The translations under genes were made by a program, and so were the position numbers. The notes beneath the pieces are model-generated. The model was not told the DNA's origin, did not search any database, and saw only the letters and a program-made list of their open reading frames with translations. Positions 38,617 through 49,315 of a DNA stretch of 64,000 bases are shown in pieces. Source of the stretch: Drosophila miranda (Eukaryota > Arthropoda > Insecta > Diptera > Drosophilidae). The stretch's first letter is position 1. Each line of letters begins with the position of its first letter. The DNA lies in assembly GCF_003369915.1 (NCBI RefSeq), contig NC_046676.1:6572001-6636000 (forward strand), written 5' to 3'.

Positions 38617-40541
38617 CCTGGTATGCTGGGGCTTTCTTCCGCAGCTTCGCTTCTCCTTCTGGGGGCCAAATACTTGATTTACAATCGTATATGGCCAGAA
38701 GGCCTTGTTCAGCTCACTTCAGTTTGGATTGGTTTGGTTACGTTTGGTTAGGTTGGCTCTGGCTTTGTCTAAATTTAGACAAAGATTGCAGAGCAACTGG
38801 CACTGGCACTGGCACTGGGAATGGTTTTTTCTCTGTTGGTTGCTTCTCCTTGCAGCACTTTGCACTGGCGGCATTAGATATTCCCGTAGATATGGGATAT
38901 AGATATTGTATCTAGACTGGCGCTGACTAAAGGCCTTGTCGAAGCACCCCACTCCACAGTCCGCGGGCTGGTCTAATATGGCTGCGCAAATGACTTCACT
39001 TCACTTCACCTGCGAATGCCGAGCCGAATGGAGCGGAAAAGGCAAAGCCCAATCAATGGTCAGCCGATAAGATAATGCTGCGAGTTTTACTTAAGACACA
39101 TCGCAAACTGTGCAATTTTTCTTGGCCCGTTTTGTTGGTATTTCGTTCCAATCGCTAAACGGAGCGGAGCTATCTTATCACCTGGCTACACGGAGCTTCA
39201 GGGTAAGTGGCAGACAAGTAAGCAGCGCTCAAAGCCAACAACAGCTGTTCTGGCTGGGAATGTATCTCGAAAAGTTACGTTTTTCGCCAGCCAGTGGGAT
39301 TCTCGGAACTCGCGAATGACTAAACCGGCTCACAAAACGCGTTGGTATTGTTGGTATTGTTGGTATTTGCTGTTTGCTCGATTCTATTTGTTTGCACTGG
39401 CAGCCACTTTTTCGTTAGATTCTCCTACACTTGCCACACACGAGGATCGGATGGGATCGGATCTGTTTGGTTTGGTTTGGATGGGCTCGCTGCAGGTTGA
39501 TGGGATCGCTGATTGAATTAAATTGATCATTATTCTTCGTCTTGCCTTCGCTTCGTGTTTGGAGGCGGGCGAGGCACACACTTGTTGCGCAAAGCAACAG
39601 CGAAACAACGAAACGGAACGAAACGAAATAAAGAAAACCGAAAATTCACAAATTACAGATACAAAATGTATCTTGGTGTGCACTCTGCGTTGGGGCCGGG
39701 CGGGCTGGCGGGCGCGCTTCGTTGATTTTCCAGTTTCTAACGTGCAACCGTTACTTCTAATTGACGAAAAAAAAATACACACACACACGGGGGAGAACGC
39801 ACGCATGCGCCTTGAACGACTCCAAAACTCTAGGCCGAGCCAGAGAGGTCTCGAGCTGTGTCTGCAAAGATTGAAGAATGCATTTTTGCGCAATATGGAA
39901 ACTGCACCGGCACGATCGCTCTACGCGCGCAATTCAAAAGTCGAAATTTTTTGGAGCGACAATCTGTTGCTTCATTGTTCGCGGCAGAAAAATTTGTGAG
40001 ATACATTGGGGCGGCAACTTGGAATGTTGCTCGGCCACATGTGTACACAACGTAGCAGCATGTTGACAAAGTATGCGCGATACATTTATTAGGTTCGATA
40101 GAATTTTTCGCTCATAGTTTTTGAGGTTCGATCAAATTTATCGCACCATTGTATCGATATATTAAATAGAAAGCCTTGCAACTTTTGTAAATTTTAAATT
40201 TTCAAGAGTCCAATCAAACGGAGTCCAGCCCGTCTACAGTCTTAAGGGAAAATCATGCATTGAGAGAGAAATATATGTTTGTGTGTGTTTGTCACAAATA
40301 GTGCCTCAGTTCTTTAAACAATGGCCGGGAGACCTGGCTGAAGACAGCTACAAGCACAAATATGGCCTTTTGTCTCTCATGCCATCTCGTTCTTGGCAGC
40401 AAAGTAAGCATAAAACATACATATATGTACATTTTACTTCAATTTAGCGAGAATACGTCTGTCTCGTGGCAGGTATATATTTCATAGTCCCTTCAAGATA
40501 AAATTTCATATATAAATTTTGAAAAATGAATGTTGGAAATG
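38617..40541. other. Intergenic / 5' region between the RhoGEF and the four-helix gene
   Basis: About 1.9 kb without a supportable gene. It probably includes the 5' UTR and promoter of the long RhoGEF form. A DRE motif (TATCGATA) lies at 40152-40159. A plus-strand donor-like CAGG|GTAAGTGG occurs near 39202, but no coding exon attaches to it. Confidence 0.5.
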
Positions 40542-41079
40542 TTAGAGCTCAACTCGCTGAACGCCCGACCATATGTGGTACCAATGCGATATTATTACCA
40601 ACAAATAGTATGTCTCCACTGCGGGGGAAAGGTATTATTATCAGAGCAGAGGAAATCGATCGGACTTACGAAGAATCATAATAATCCAGACCATGAGTTG
40701 TACACGGTTCGCACTACTGGCAAAGCCGACAATTAATATGGCCAAGATCAGAAAAACACAAATTGCGCTGGCAGTGAAGGACATGATAAGGCACCAGGCC
40801 AAGTTCTGCGGTTAATGGTTTGCCAATCAAAGATATTCATATTTGAAATACGTATAAACTCACCCACATCGTTCCCATTAACAAAAACATCTTCGCGCCC
40901 AAATACAACAACGAGAAAATAAGGGCCATCATCCAAACCTCTTCTTGTTTAGCTTGGAGAATAAGCTTACACACTGCAAGGGTAAGACTCGCGACTCCAA
41001 TGATCAGCCCTGTAACGCCAATTATAAGGCATCCAAAGTAGAGGGACAGCAAACAGAAGAATGAGCTTAAATAAATCAT
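40542..41079 (-). CDS. Small four-transmembrane-helix protein, 142 aa
   Basis: Three exons on the minus strand (41079-40864, 40805-40670, 40618-40542) with canonical splice sites and consistent phases (0, then 1) give a 142-codon frame. The start MIYLSSFFCLLSLYFGC leads into the first of four hydrophobic segments, at about residues 3-35, 50-72, 74-98 and 105-128. The tail is short and polar and ends GVQRVEL. This small four-helix layout is common among insect DUF4728-like membrane proteins, but I could not identify the family, and the function is unknown. None of the single open frames shows the whole protein; the gene appears only after splicing. Confidence 0.65.
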
Positions 41080-41395
41080 TTTTCAAGAAATTACAGAATA
41101 AATTTCCACTTGTGTTTGAGTATAATCTAAAGGCACATTTTGTTGTGTCACAAATTTCACAAACGCTGAAATAGTTAACTTTTTTTTATTTATTTTAGAG
41201 GCGCGCGACAAATGGCAGCATAATAGAAACAGTTGAGGTTTTCGAGAATACAACTTAATTATGCTCAAAAATTAGCTCTGACATAGATTTTTTTTCAACG
41301 GTTCTGCGTCTAACAAGAACGCTATAGACCAGGCTGGTATCATGATTCTCCATGGGGATAAGAAGGCTTAATTGGCAATGGGAGGCTTTGAAACA

Positions 41396-41483
41396 TATTA
41401 TACGGACGGGTCTGTCGCAGACGGGCATTCAAGCGCCGCTTTCCTGAATGACAGATCAGGTTTCTTAGACAAGAATAGTATGG
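41396..41483 (+). mobile_element. Decayed non-LTR retrotransposon fragment (RNase H motif)
   Basis: Plus-strand translation gives YYTDGSVADGHSSAAF followed by LNDRSG. This is the first conserved block (YTDGS with the catalytic Asp) of the RNase H domain of jockey/I-type LINEs. The frame ends soon after and the flanks are not recognisable, so this is a short relic. Confidence 0.5.
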
Positions 41484-41595
41484 ACCTACAATCATAAATC
41501 TATTAAATTTGCTTTCATGTCCTTGTCACTTATTCACTTTGAAAAATTGTTTATTTGGCGCGAATTCTCGTATCCAGTCGATAGTCGATATCCAG

Positions 41596-41603
41596 TATCG
41601 ATA
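41596..41603. promoter_or_regulatory. DRE motif (TATCGATA)
   Basis: A perfect TATCGATA, the DREF/BEAF site of housekeeping Drosophila promoters, 165 bp upstream of the ATG of the candidate 62-aa gene. Confidence 0.55.
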
Positions 41604-41767
41604 GCCGTTTCTTGCGATTTTCTCTCTTTTTTGGGGTTTGTTCTCTTTTTCGTGGTGGGAAATCCTCTTTTCGTGGTGGGATTTTTCAGCGCAACAATGT
41701 CCCTACATTCTACACTCACTCACTTACGTTTTCTTACATTTTACGATGCTTGCAACATTCAATTTGC

Positions 41768-42015
41768 ATGGACCAGACTCATGTGCCGAGGAATCGTCAG
41801 CACTCTCTCAACATGGAGCGGATCGAGCAACATTCTGCATACCCTGGGGACATGGATATTATAGAATTGAGGAAATGTTTGTCATCTAAGGCGCCAATAT
41901 ATGAACAAACTAGTCAGTATCTGTTTTAAATCTATTTCAACGATATTTTGCAGCTTATTGTCCTCTTGCAGGGACCAAGAATTGGTATCGGGATGCGGAT
42001 AATTTGAGAAAATAG
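41768..42015 (+). CDS. Candidate small two-exon gene, 62 aa
   Basis: An ATG at 41768 opens 48 codons (MDQTHVPRNRQHSL...), ending SSKAPIYEQT. A donor A|GTCAGT at 41912 and an acceptor CTTGCAG at 41971 define a 59-nt intron, the usual Drosophila size. The phase-1 join restores an open frame of RTKNWYRDADNLRK and a TAG at 42013. A DRE lies upstream. The product was not recognised: it is basic, with no signal peptide or membrane helix. The frame is short and the donor imperfect, so it may be chance. Confidence 0.3.
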
Positions 42016-42601
42016 CTTAAAAAAGCTTTGAAAACAGTATCTTCAGTTTAATTAATGAAATGGGGTATTCAAATGGCCATACTCCGGTTGACATATGAAC
42101 GTTTTAGCGCTGAGGGTCCTACCGAATATCAAATTCGAGGAATATTGGACAGAGAACGATTAACCCATTGTCGACCAGGGGGTTTTTAAATACACTCAAA
42201 GAAAAAGCATAAATCTTTAAGATTTGTTACACAGTTTCGCTAATAGATATCTTGGGGTTTTTTGCAAGTTAAAAGAAAGAACAGAATGGATCTACAAAAA
42301 AAGTGTATAACCAGTACTATATGTCGCTGTTTCCCTTAAGGTGTTCAACTAATTAAATAAAGGGGGCTTAAGTGGGCTAAGTTCGTTTTTTTTACAAAGA
42401 AAACAAAAGCGTGTACCAAACTAAATTAATTCAATAGTTTTCATCGACTATAAAACTATAACAAGTACTCCAACATCTACTGTTCTTTGACTTGGCAATT
42501 TCCACCTTCACATAGGCGGGCGGCCCTTACGACAAAAGAGAGAAACCAATCCTGACAAGCAGATATCTTCAGGTTAAATGGAGGGAAATATTTGATAAAT
42601 A
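42016..42601. other. Intergenic region upstream of ADAT3
   Basis: AT-rich, about 590 bp. No coding signal was seen. It presumably holds the ADAT3 promoter and 5' UTR. Confidence 0.5.
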
Positions 42602-43711
42602 ATGGACGCATGCGGATCCCCACCACCTGTTAAACGCAACAGGCAGAGCCCCACCGACAATGAAGATAGCGTAGGAATCAGAGCCGTTTTATCCGATGAA
42701 TACAATGAGATAGCCCTCATCAAAGTCCACAGTTGTCAACTGGAGACGAAACAGCAACTGCAGTCCGTCATCCAGGAGCTGTCCCAGAAGCTGCCCCGCT
42801 TGCAGCATTTGAAGCGCGTCCACGACCGCAATGTACTCATCTGCCCAACGTCGGACATTGGAGATGCGGAGACCTTGGAGGAGCATCTGCAGCGGTACGC
42901 CTTCTCCACAAATGTACTGCGGGCCCTCTGCCATCAGGTGAAGGTAGTCGAGGTGCCCGCCCGCATGCCCAAGCTGCGCGTCCAATACGAACAGATGATC
43001 CAGCACTGGCCCTGTAAGTTCCATCCGAACCACTACTCGGAATCGCTGCGAAATGGCAGCAACTTCTCGATCAGTCAGCGCATATTCCACAAGCGCATGG
43101 CGCAACTGTTGGCGAGGCTATCCAGGGATGTGAATAAGGACAGGCCAGTGGGCATCTGTGTGGATCCGCGCCAGTCCAGCATAGTATCTATCGCTGGTAC
43201 CAGCGAATCCTACAGCGCCCACGGACATGAACATTGCAGCATGCTGCTGGTGGATTTCGTGGCGCGCAGTCAGCAGGGAGGTGCGCTGAAGAGCGACCTC
43301 AGCTTTGTCGAGGACGGAGAGAAGGCCGAAACAACGTTGCGAGGGCTGCCCAAAGCATACTACGACTACTTGAAAAAGAACGAGGCTTACCAGGACCTCA
43401 AATTCGGAGCAGAGGTGTCCAGAAAGTGTCAGCCGCAGCAGCAAGTGTTGTTGAATGCAGACCACTCACAAGGTGCCGATAATCTGACCAAGTACGGACC
43501 GTACCTCTGTACAGGCTACGATGTGTATCTTCTACAAGAGCCCTGCCTCATGTGCTCCATGGCCTTTGTGCACAGCCGAGCCAAGCGCATATTCTTCCTG
43601 CGGCCATCAGACAACGGCGCACTGGTCACACGGTTCCAGCTGCACGCTGTCAAGGAGCTCAACCATCACTACGAGGTGTTCCAATTCACCACAGACGGGA
43701 GTTTAACTTAA
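42602..43711 (+). CDS. ADAT3: tRNA-specific adenosine deaminase subunit 3 (ADAT3/Tad3)
   Basis: The non-catalytic partner of ADAT2 in the heterodimer that deaminates wobble A34 to inosine in several tRNAs. It is an intronless frame of 369 codons. An N-terminal ADAT3-specific region (to about residue 150) precedes a cytidine-deaminase-like fold. Zinc ligands are visible: His211 in GHEHCSML, and Cys315/Cys318 in EPCLMCSMAFVHSRAKRIFF. The catalytic HAE motif of active deaminases is HCS here, so the proton-shuttling Glu is absent, as expected for the ADAT3 subunit and not for ADAT2. The start ATG is the first in frame; the MDACGSPPP leader is unremarkable. The 3' end converges on mRpS28, with only 43 bp between stop codons and an AATAAA near 43748. 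Confidence 0.92.
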   Translation: MDACGSPPPVKRNRQSPTDNEDSVGIRAVLSDEYNEIALIKVHSCQLETKQQLQSVIQELSQKLPRLQHLKRVHDRNVLICPTSDIGDAETLEEHLQRYAFSTNVLRALCHQVKVVEVPARMPKLRVQYEQMIQHWPCKFHPNHYSESLRNGSNFSISQRIFHKRMAQLLARLSRDVNKDRPVGICVDPRQSSIVSIAGTSESYSAHGHEHCSMLLVDFVARSQQGGALKSDLSFVEDGEKAETTLRGLPKAYYDYLKKNEAYQDLKFGAEVSRKCQPQQQVLLNADHSQGADNLTKYGPYLCTGYDVYLLQEPCLMCSMAFVHSRAKRIFFLRPSDNGALVTRFQLHAVKELNHHYEVFQFTTDGSLT

Positions 43712-43754
43712 CAAACACTTTGTTTAATGCACTCTACATTTTTTAGAATAAATT

Positions 43755-44445
43755 CTATAGAATATTATCAATTTTGGGCGCTGCTCTGGATGCTCCCTGT
43801 CTAGTGGGAGTGGATATCAGACCCAGCAGTTGGCAGTCTGCTTCCAGGATGGTTATGTCCTTGGATGAGCCGAGGAACCTGGTGGACAGCTCCAGATCCT
43901 TGACACGTAAGCGGACGCGCGAGCCACGCACATAGTCACTGAAAACAGATTGGGTTCCAGGTTTATCATTTCGAAATGAATAAGTTAAAGTCCCCTGCAC
44001 TTACCTGCCATTGCGAGTGGGTCGCGAGCACACACAGTGGAACTTCCAGCCGAAATCTATGTACAGATCATCCTCCACAACGTGAAATATCTTGCCGCTC
44101 ACCACCTTGCCTTCGGCACTGCCCAGCTGTTTAATTAATAGGTTATTACATAAGCCCGGCGGATGCCTGGAGTCAACTTACATCCACGAACTTGGAGTTG
44201 CGCAGCATGGAGGCAAACGTTTGATTGTCCAACTGCGGCTGCTCTGGCGTCGCTGGAGCTGTGTATTTGTCAAAGGCACGGGCAAAGCCACCTTTGCTGC
44301 TGCTTTCCGGATGATCCTCGGAGGATGCAGGTCCAGCCTGGGTTATTTCATTGCTAAAGGCACGTGTGGCCACCGACAGCTGGCGCCTGGACGCGAAGGA
44401 GTGTGTCTGAAGCGCGACTCGTCCAATTTTGTGCAGCAGAGACAT
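43755..44445 (-). CDS. mRpS28: Mitochondrial small ribosomal subunit protein mS28/bS1m
   Basis: A structural protein of the mitochondrial small ribosomal subunit. Three exons (44445-44182, 44126-44005, 43938-43755) with GT/AG ends give 189 codons. The Arg-rich, acid-poor N-terminus ([20 protein letters not shown]) fits a mitochondrial presequence. GGFARAFDK and [14 protein letters not shown] are MRPS28 family blocks, followed by the S1-like core [37 protein letters not shown] is the conserved C-terminal block. It is transcribed divergently from the first FAM136A gene across a 200-bp promoter. Confidence 0.92.
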
Positions 44446-44645
44446 CGTTTTAATTGACTATTATTATTTTGATGAAAAAATCTATGAAAATGGAAAACAG
44501 AACAGCTGAGCAGTCGATACACTTGGTATCGATTTGTGTTATCGCACTTGAACGCGCATCTCTAAAATTACAAAACACGCTGTCCGTGCGCCGGCCCTTT
44601 TTATTTATTACGAAATCAATTGTTAGAACTAATAAAATAACTTTA
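44446..44645. promoter_or_regulatory. Divergent promoter of mRpS28 and FAM136A with DRE-like site
   Basis: Only 200 bp separate the two start codons. TATCGAT at 44527-44533 is flanked by further TCGATAC and TTATCGC half-motifs. DREF-type elements are usual in such housekeeping bidirectional promoters. Confidence 0.5.
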
Positions 44646-45211
44646 ATGATGATCCAGCAGCAGCGCCAACGCATTGAGTCCGCCGTGACGGAGATGATCG
44701 ACGACATGGACAAGACACACCTTCGCAAAATGCAGGTATGAGTGCCAGCCCAGTGAAAACTGACCTAAGTAACGACATTGTGCCCCCCTCTCCAACAGAA
44801 CGAAATGCACCTGTGTGCGGCGAAATGCTGCCAAGATGACACCTCCAGCGTAGACAGTGTACAGCGATGTGTGGACCGCTGCTCGACTCCCATGACACGA
44901 GCCCAGAACTATGTCCAGCACGAGCTTGGCGAATTTCAGGGCAGGCTGCAGCGTTGCGTCATGGTAACTTCCAACGCGCCTTCTTAAGTAAAACATATAT
45001 TCATGTTATTCTCTTTCAACAGCAATGTAACGATGATGTCAAAGTTAAAATGCCCCCTAGTCCCAGTGAGGAGCAAATCGCCAAGTACACGGATCAGTTC
45101 GAGCGCTGTGCCATCCAATGTGTGGACAAGCATGTGGGTCTCATACCCAGCATGATGAAAACTATGAAGAAAGTTCTATCCAAGGGACCTGAGGCCATAC
45201 CACAAGTTTAA
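44646..45211 (+). CDS. FAM136A: FAM136A-like (DUF842) protein, copy 1, 147 aa
   Basis: FAM136A family proteins reside in the mitochondrial intermembrane space; their molecular role is poorly defined. Exons 44646-44735, 44799-44963 and 45023-45211 are all phase 0 with canonical splice sites. Family hallmarks are HLCAAKCC, CVDRC, the block YVQHELGEFQGRLQRC, CAIQCVDKH, and GLIPSMMKTMKKVL near the end. The Cx3C pairs suggest disulfide-bonded helical hairpins. Two ATG codons are adjacent (44646, 44649); either could start. It is followed 266 bp downstream by a paralog with identical intron positions. Confidence 0.9.
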
Positions 45212-45477
45212 GTCGCTAGGAGCTGGTTGCATTTATCACATTTCCTATTACTAGTTGTTGAGTTTTTTACAATTGTCTAAATATTATAGTGTCTATAAAT
45301 TCAAAAATTTTACATCACAAACTCTGTACATTTTTATAGGCAAAATTCATGTTACCTCTTTCAGTCACTTTAAGAAAAATACTTCAAATCCTGTCAGATA
45401 AACAGAACACATTCAAAAATTTTGTCGTTAAATCTGTACATACATAATTCCAAATTGTAACATTTTCGGTTATCACA

Positions 45478-46055
45478 ATGGTGGAAAAGCAGAGGAAGCG
45501 CCTGGAGGTCGCTCTTAGCGACATGATTGAGGACATGTACCGCACCCACTTGCGCCGTATGCAGGTGAGTGCAGCCTCCATCTAGCAGAAAACCTACTGA
45601 GAACTCTAAATATATACAAGTCCAAAATGCATCGGTGCTCTGCCCGTTGCTGCGACGACGAGCGCGGAACGCTGGAGAGTGTGCAGAACTGCATTGAGAA
45701 ATGCGCAGGACCCTTGATGGATGCCCAGGACTATCTGCAGCATGAGCTTGGTCAGTTCCAGAACCGTTTACAGAACTGTGTGAAGGTACAAGAATGGTTT
45801 CTATACCCAAATGATATCAGTCTTATCAGCTGAGGTATTCCGTAGGATTGCAATAGCGATGTTCGCTCGCGATTGCCGAATAATCCTAATGACAAGGACA
45901 TGTCCCGATCGCAGCATCTGTTCGAGCACTGCACCGGGAACTGTGTTGACAAATACATCAACCTGTTGCCGGGACTTCTCAAGTCGATCCGTCAGACCCT
46001 GGACCGTGGTCCGCCGAAGACATCGAACTTGACTGCCCGGAGCCAAGATGCTTAG
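45478..46055 (+). CDS. FAM136A-like (DUF842) protein, copy 2, 153 aa
   Basis: Tandem paralog of the preceding gene. Exons are 45478-45564, 45621-45785 and 45846-46055. The middle exon is again exactly 165 nt and all introns are phase 0, so the pair arose by duplication of an intron-containing gene. It keeps HRCSARCC, CIEKC, YLQHELGQFQNRLQNC and CTGNCVDKY. The C-terminus is longer and more diverged (GPPKTSNLTARSQDA). The sequence divergence shows this is an old pair, unlike the nearly identical array at 49-64 kb. Confidence 0.88.
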
Positions 46056-46448
46056 TATTTCTCGTTTGGCCCACACTGTATTCCACTTGCTCAAAATTAT
46101 AAATTTTGCAAATTCCATTCAGAAATTCCCGACGAAACTGATACGCCACTAAAGGATTGTCAATTAGTCACTTATATATTAAACATTTGGTATAGCTTAC
46201 ACTAAAGATAGGTACATTAAGGAAACACTCTCAGGAAAAAGTGAAAGCTCCAAGTTCCAGCTTAGGAGAGAGCTCTGATCTGCTCTTCTAGCCTCTCAAG
46301 TGAGCGCTTACGTGGCCTAGTTCAAAGCTTTCACTCGCTATTACGGCCCTCACACACTAAACATCTAATAATAAAGATTCTAAGCTATATACAACAATAT
46401 ACAACTGTATTTGGGGGAATGCGGATGTGCAATCAGATTCAAGCTGAT
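46056..46448. other. Converging 3' flanks of FAM136A copy 2 and CDO
   Basis: 393 bp between two stop codons on opposite strands. It holds 3' UTRs only, including an AATAAAG near 46371. Confidence 0.6.
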
Positions 46449-48890
46449 CTATTGCTCATTCAGTTTTGTCCGGACGCCGTACTTGCTCCAGAACGTAACC
46501 TTGGCGGTGGTCTTTTTGCAGTTGTCCTGGAAAACGGAGCACGTGTCGAAGGGTGGACAGTAGAGGTGCAGAGAAACGGAGGTGTCGGCATGACTTGGAT
46601 TCTCCACACGATGCAGGCCCAAATTATCTGCGGAAGGAACAAAGCGAATCAAACGATAAGTAAAGTGTGGTCAAAGGAATCCTTTATCTGCTGCTACCCA
46701 CCATTTATGTAGGCCACATCGTTGACGCCAATCGGCGTCTCGCCGATCTCGACCAGCTCCCGAGTGTCGATATCCCCCTCTTGGCTATGCGGATGGCTGG
46801 TGTTCTTGCTGACCGTGTTGTTGGGGCGATTGGGGTACTCGTAGCGCTTCTCGCGCAGATCCCCCTTCAGCATTTTCATGAAGCAGTGGGAGTCGGCATG
46901 GTCGTGCACTGAGGAGCCGTGACCCTCACCCCAGCATAGGATCAGCAGGTTGAACTTGCCGTTGCCGGCGTCGACCAGGTTGCGGGTGTAGGTGTAACGG
47001 TCAAACTTGGCGTATTTGCGCCACTCCTTGGGGTTCGACTTGTAGGAGAGCATCAGGTGATTGACCATCTCGATGTTCACGTAGTTCGACTCGAACTCGC
47101 GATGCAGGGCCGTAATCAGCTGGTCCATCGTCTCAATGACGGGCCCATACTTGAGCGGCTTCTCCAGGGCCTGATAGTAGTTGGTGGCCTGGCGCAGATA
47201 CTTCTCCTGATCGACCTGCTCGATCTCCGCATCGATCTTGGACAGGGCCATTTTCGATTTGCTCTGATTGACCTGTGATAAGCAAAGGGGAAATGGGAAG
47301 GAAAATGCATCAGTCCCGCATGTTGAAGGGCATGGAAAACTACCGTGTAACTAACTTTTTGTGATTGATTTAAATGAATTACGCTGTTTTAGATCGAACG
47401 CGCTGATAGCTGATAGCTGAACGCTGCTTTAGTATTTTGTAAGTATTTCAATTAACCGCTCGATGAGTAGATTCCAAGATCCCACACGCTCTACCTCAGA
47501 TCACAATTCCAACTGAATGATTGCGCCCGCTGATGATACTGCTGACACCACAATTTCTGGAGATTTGTACTCTCCATCCTCCTCCTCTACGACCACCTCC
47601 TGCCGCTTTGTAATCTTCTGCGTTCGTACGTACGTCTCAAACGAAAAAAACAATAACAAAAGCAAGAAGCTACACACGATTATCGCCCTGGAATTATCAA
47701 TAGCAGATTTGCCTATATACGATCCAATCCCCCTGAATATATAGTATATATTCAATACTTATAAGTTATAACATATACTCGTACAAATAGAGGCTTAGCT
47801 CGGCTCGAATGTTGCCAGGAGCCCGCCCAACAGATGGTGTGCCGAAAATTCTAGAGCAGAGGTTAATGCCACTTAACAAATAAAAAACAAATTTATTGTT
47901 ATCTCTTCGCATTCATTGGTTGCTTTAAAGATCCATAAAGACTATTAATTGATAGCCGGACTCGGATTTGCTCGGTTCTGGCTGTTGACGCATTGCCGAA
48001 AATCGAGTGGTACTTTTTACTTGTTTTCGTGTTGATCCTACGGCTATTTTCTGGGTATTTTGCTGGAATTTGTTATCAGCAAACGCCTCTGGGTTTTCCT
48101 ACTAGCGAAAATGTCTAGGCTTTCTAATTTCGCTGGCCAAAAACCCAACTTTCACCGCGAATGAGGGCAAAGTTTGAGAAGTCATTAATCATTAATAGTC
48201 ATTAAAATCGAGATCAAAGGACGAAATTTGAAAACAATTGCATACTTTCAGGCACCACTTACATTTCCTTTAATTGAAACTCCCTTGGCTAACCAAACCG
48301 TATTCAAAATCACCAGAAATCTCTTTGTGATCCGGGAAGTTCTTTCATGACTAAGACAAATACCGGACTGACCTTACTTTCTCCACAATAAAAATACAAA
48401 TAACAATAACAACAGCTGAATAAACAAAGGTAATTAATATCTGTAAGGTATTTGGGGTTGAGTGATGATAATGGATGGATAACGACGAATGCAGCTGAAA
48501 CTTTTCATTTGTGCAACAATGTCATCAACTGAACTTGAAGAGTATGGTAGTCACTTTTAATGGACAGTGCCCCTGTACACATGACTTGGCTCGAGTGCCA
48601 CATCATGGACACACACTTTTTGTGAAATGAAATTTGAAAATAACACATTTTGCAATGGCCCAAAGCATTAACTGCCAGCTTGGCATCCGACTTTCGCAAC
48701 AGGTTGAGGCCATAACAAAGCAGAAACTGCGAAACCAACTACGTCAACATAAGGTCTAACCAACTGAATAGGAAATCGCCTCAAAACTGTCGAAGCTGGG
48801 GGTAATTTTCAAGTTCAACAAACTGCAGTCATCTGACGTTGCAGCACAGCATCAAAGTGGGGAATGTGATTGGGAGCCAGGACTTACCAT
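46449..48890 (-). CDS. CDO1: Cysteine dioxygenase
   Basis: An iron-dependent enzyme that oxidises L-cysteine to cysteine sulfinate, the first step to taurine and sulfate. Coding exons are 48890-48888 (ATG only), 47272-46702 and 46627-46449, about 250 codons. Cupin motif 1 shows the iron ligands and the cofactor cysteine in [20 protein letters not shown]: both His of HDH, then the Cys that cross-links to Tyr in family members. The third His is in GLHRVEN and the partner Tyr in [11 protein letters not shown] first exon ending exactly at ATG|GTAAGT joins in frame to [14 protein letters not shown]; if it is not used, translation would start at the internal ATG 47250-47252 (MALSKID). The C-terminus [14 protein letters not shown] is complete. 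Confidence 0.9.
47273..48887 (-). other. First intron of cysteine dioxygenase
   Basis: A 1615-nt intron from donor ATG|GTAAGTC to acceptor TTATCACAG. AT-rich; no embedded gene seen. Confidence 0.55.
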
Positions 48891-49315
48891 TTTGAAGATA
48901 TTTATGTATGTACTAATCACAGGAATTGAACCACTTTGTATAATTTGGATACACTTTGAATAGTCGAAGAATTGGAACCAGGATCGGGATTGCACTGTTC
49001 AGTTGTTAACGGGTGTTCGGCTACCACTTGGATTCGCGCCTGCTGGGTTTGTGTGGTTTTTGTGGATATCTTTCACCAATTTATGGAAATGACGGCCTGA
49101 AAAACATCATTTTCACTCAAAACGCAATTGGAGCGACATTTCGTCGGCAGCGTCGACGACGCCGGCGCAGCGCCAGCGGCTCGAACGGCATTTTGAGCGC
49201 TTTTCGTGACCGCGAGTCGAAACGCCAGCTTCGCATCGGGGATCAGCGTTTTTATTTGTTGTTTGCTCAGTTGGTTTGGTACCAAAATTTATGCTGCCGA
49301 CTCAGATATCTCCGC
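48891..49315. other. 5' flank of cysteine dioxygenase, left border of the tandem array
   Basis: Contains the presumed CDO 5' UTR and promoter. The sequence up to 49315 is single-copy in this window; array homology starts at GCATTTCACTCGC (49316). A 70-codon open frame here (49073-49285, minus) lacks support. Confidence 0.55.

Larger units (their letters stand above)
41080..41767. other. Intergenic region with a retroelement scrap and a DRE
   Basis: Separates the four-helix gene (-) from the candidate 62-aa gene (+). It holds a decayed LINE RNase H piece (41396-41483) and one DRE (41596-41603). An open frame from 41517 is hydrophobic and AT-driven and has no support. Confidence 0.5.
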
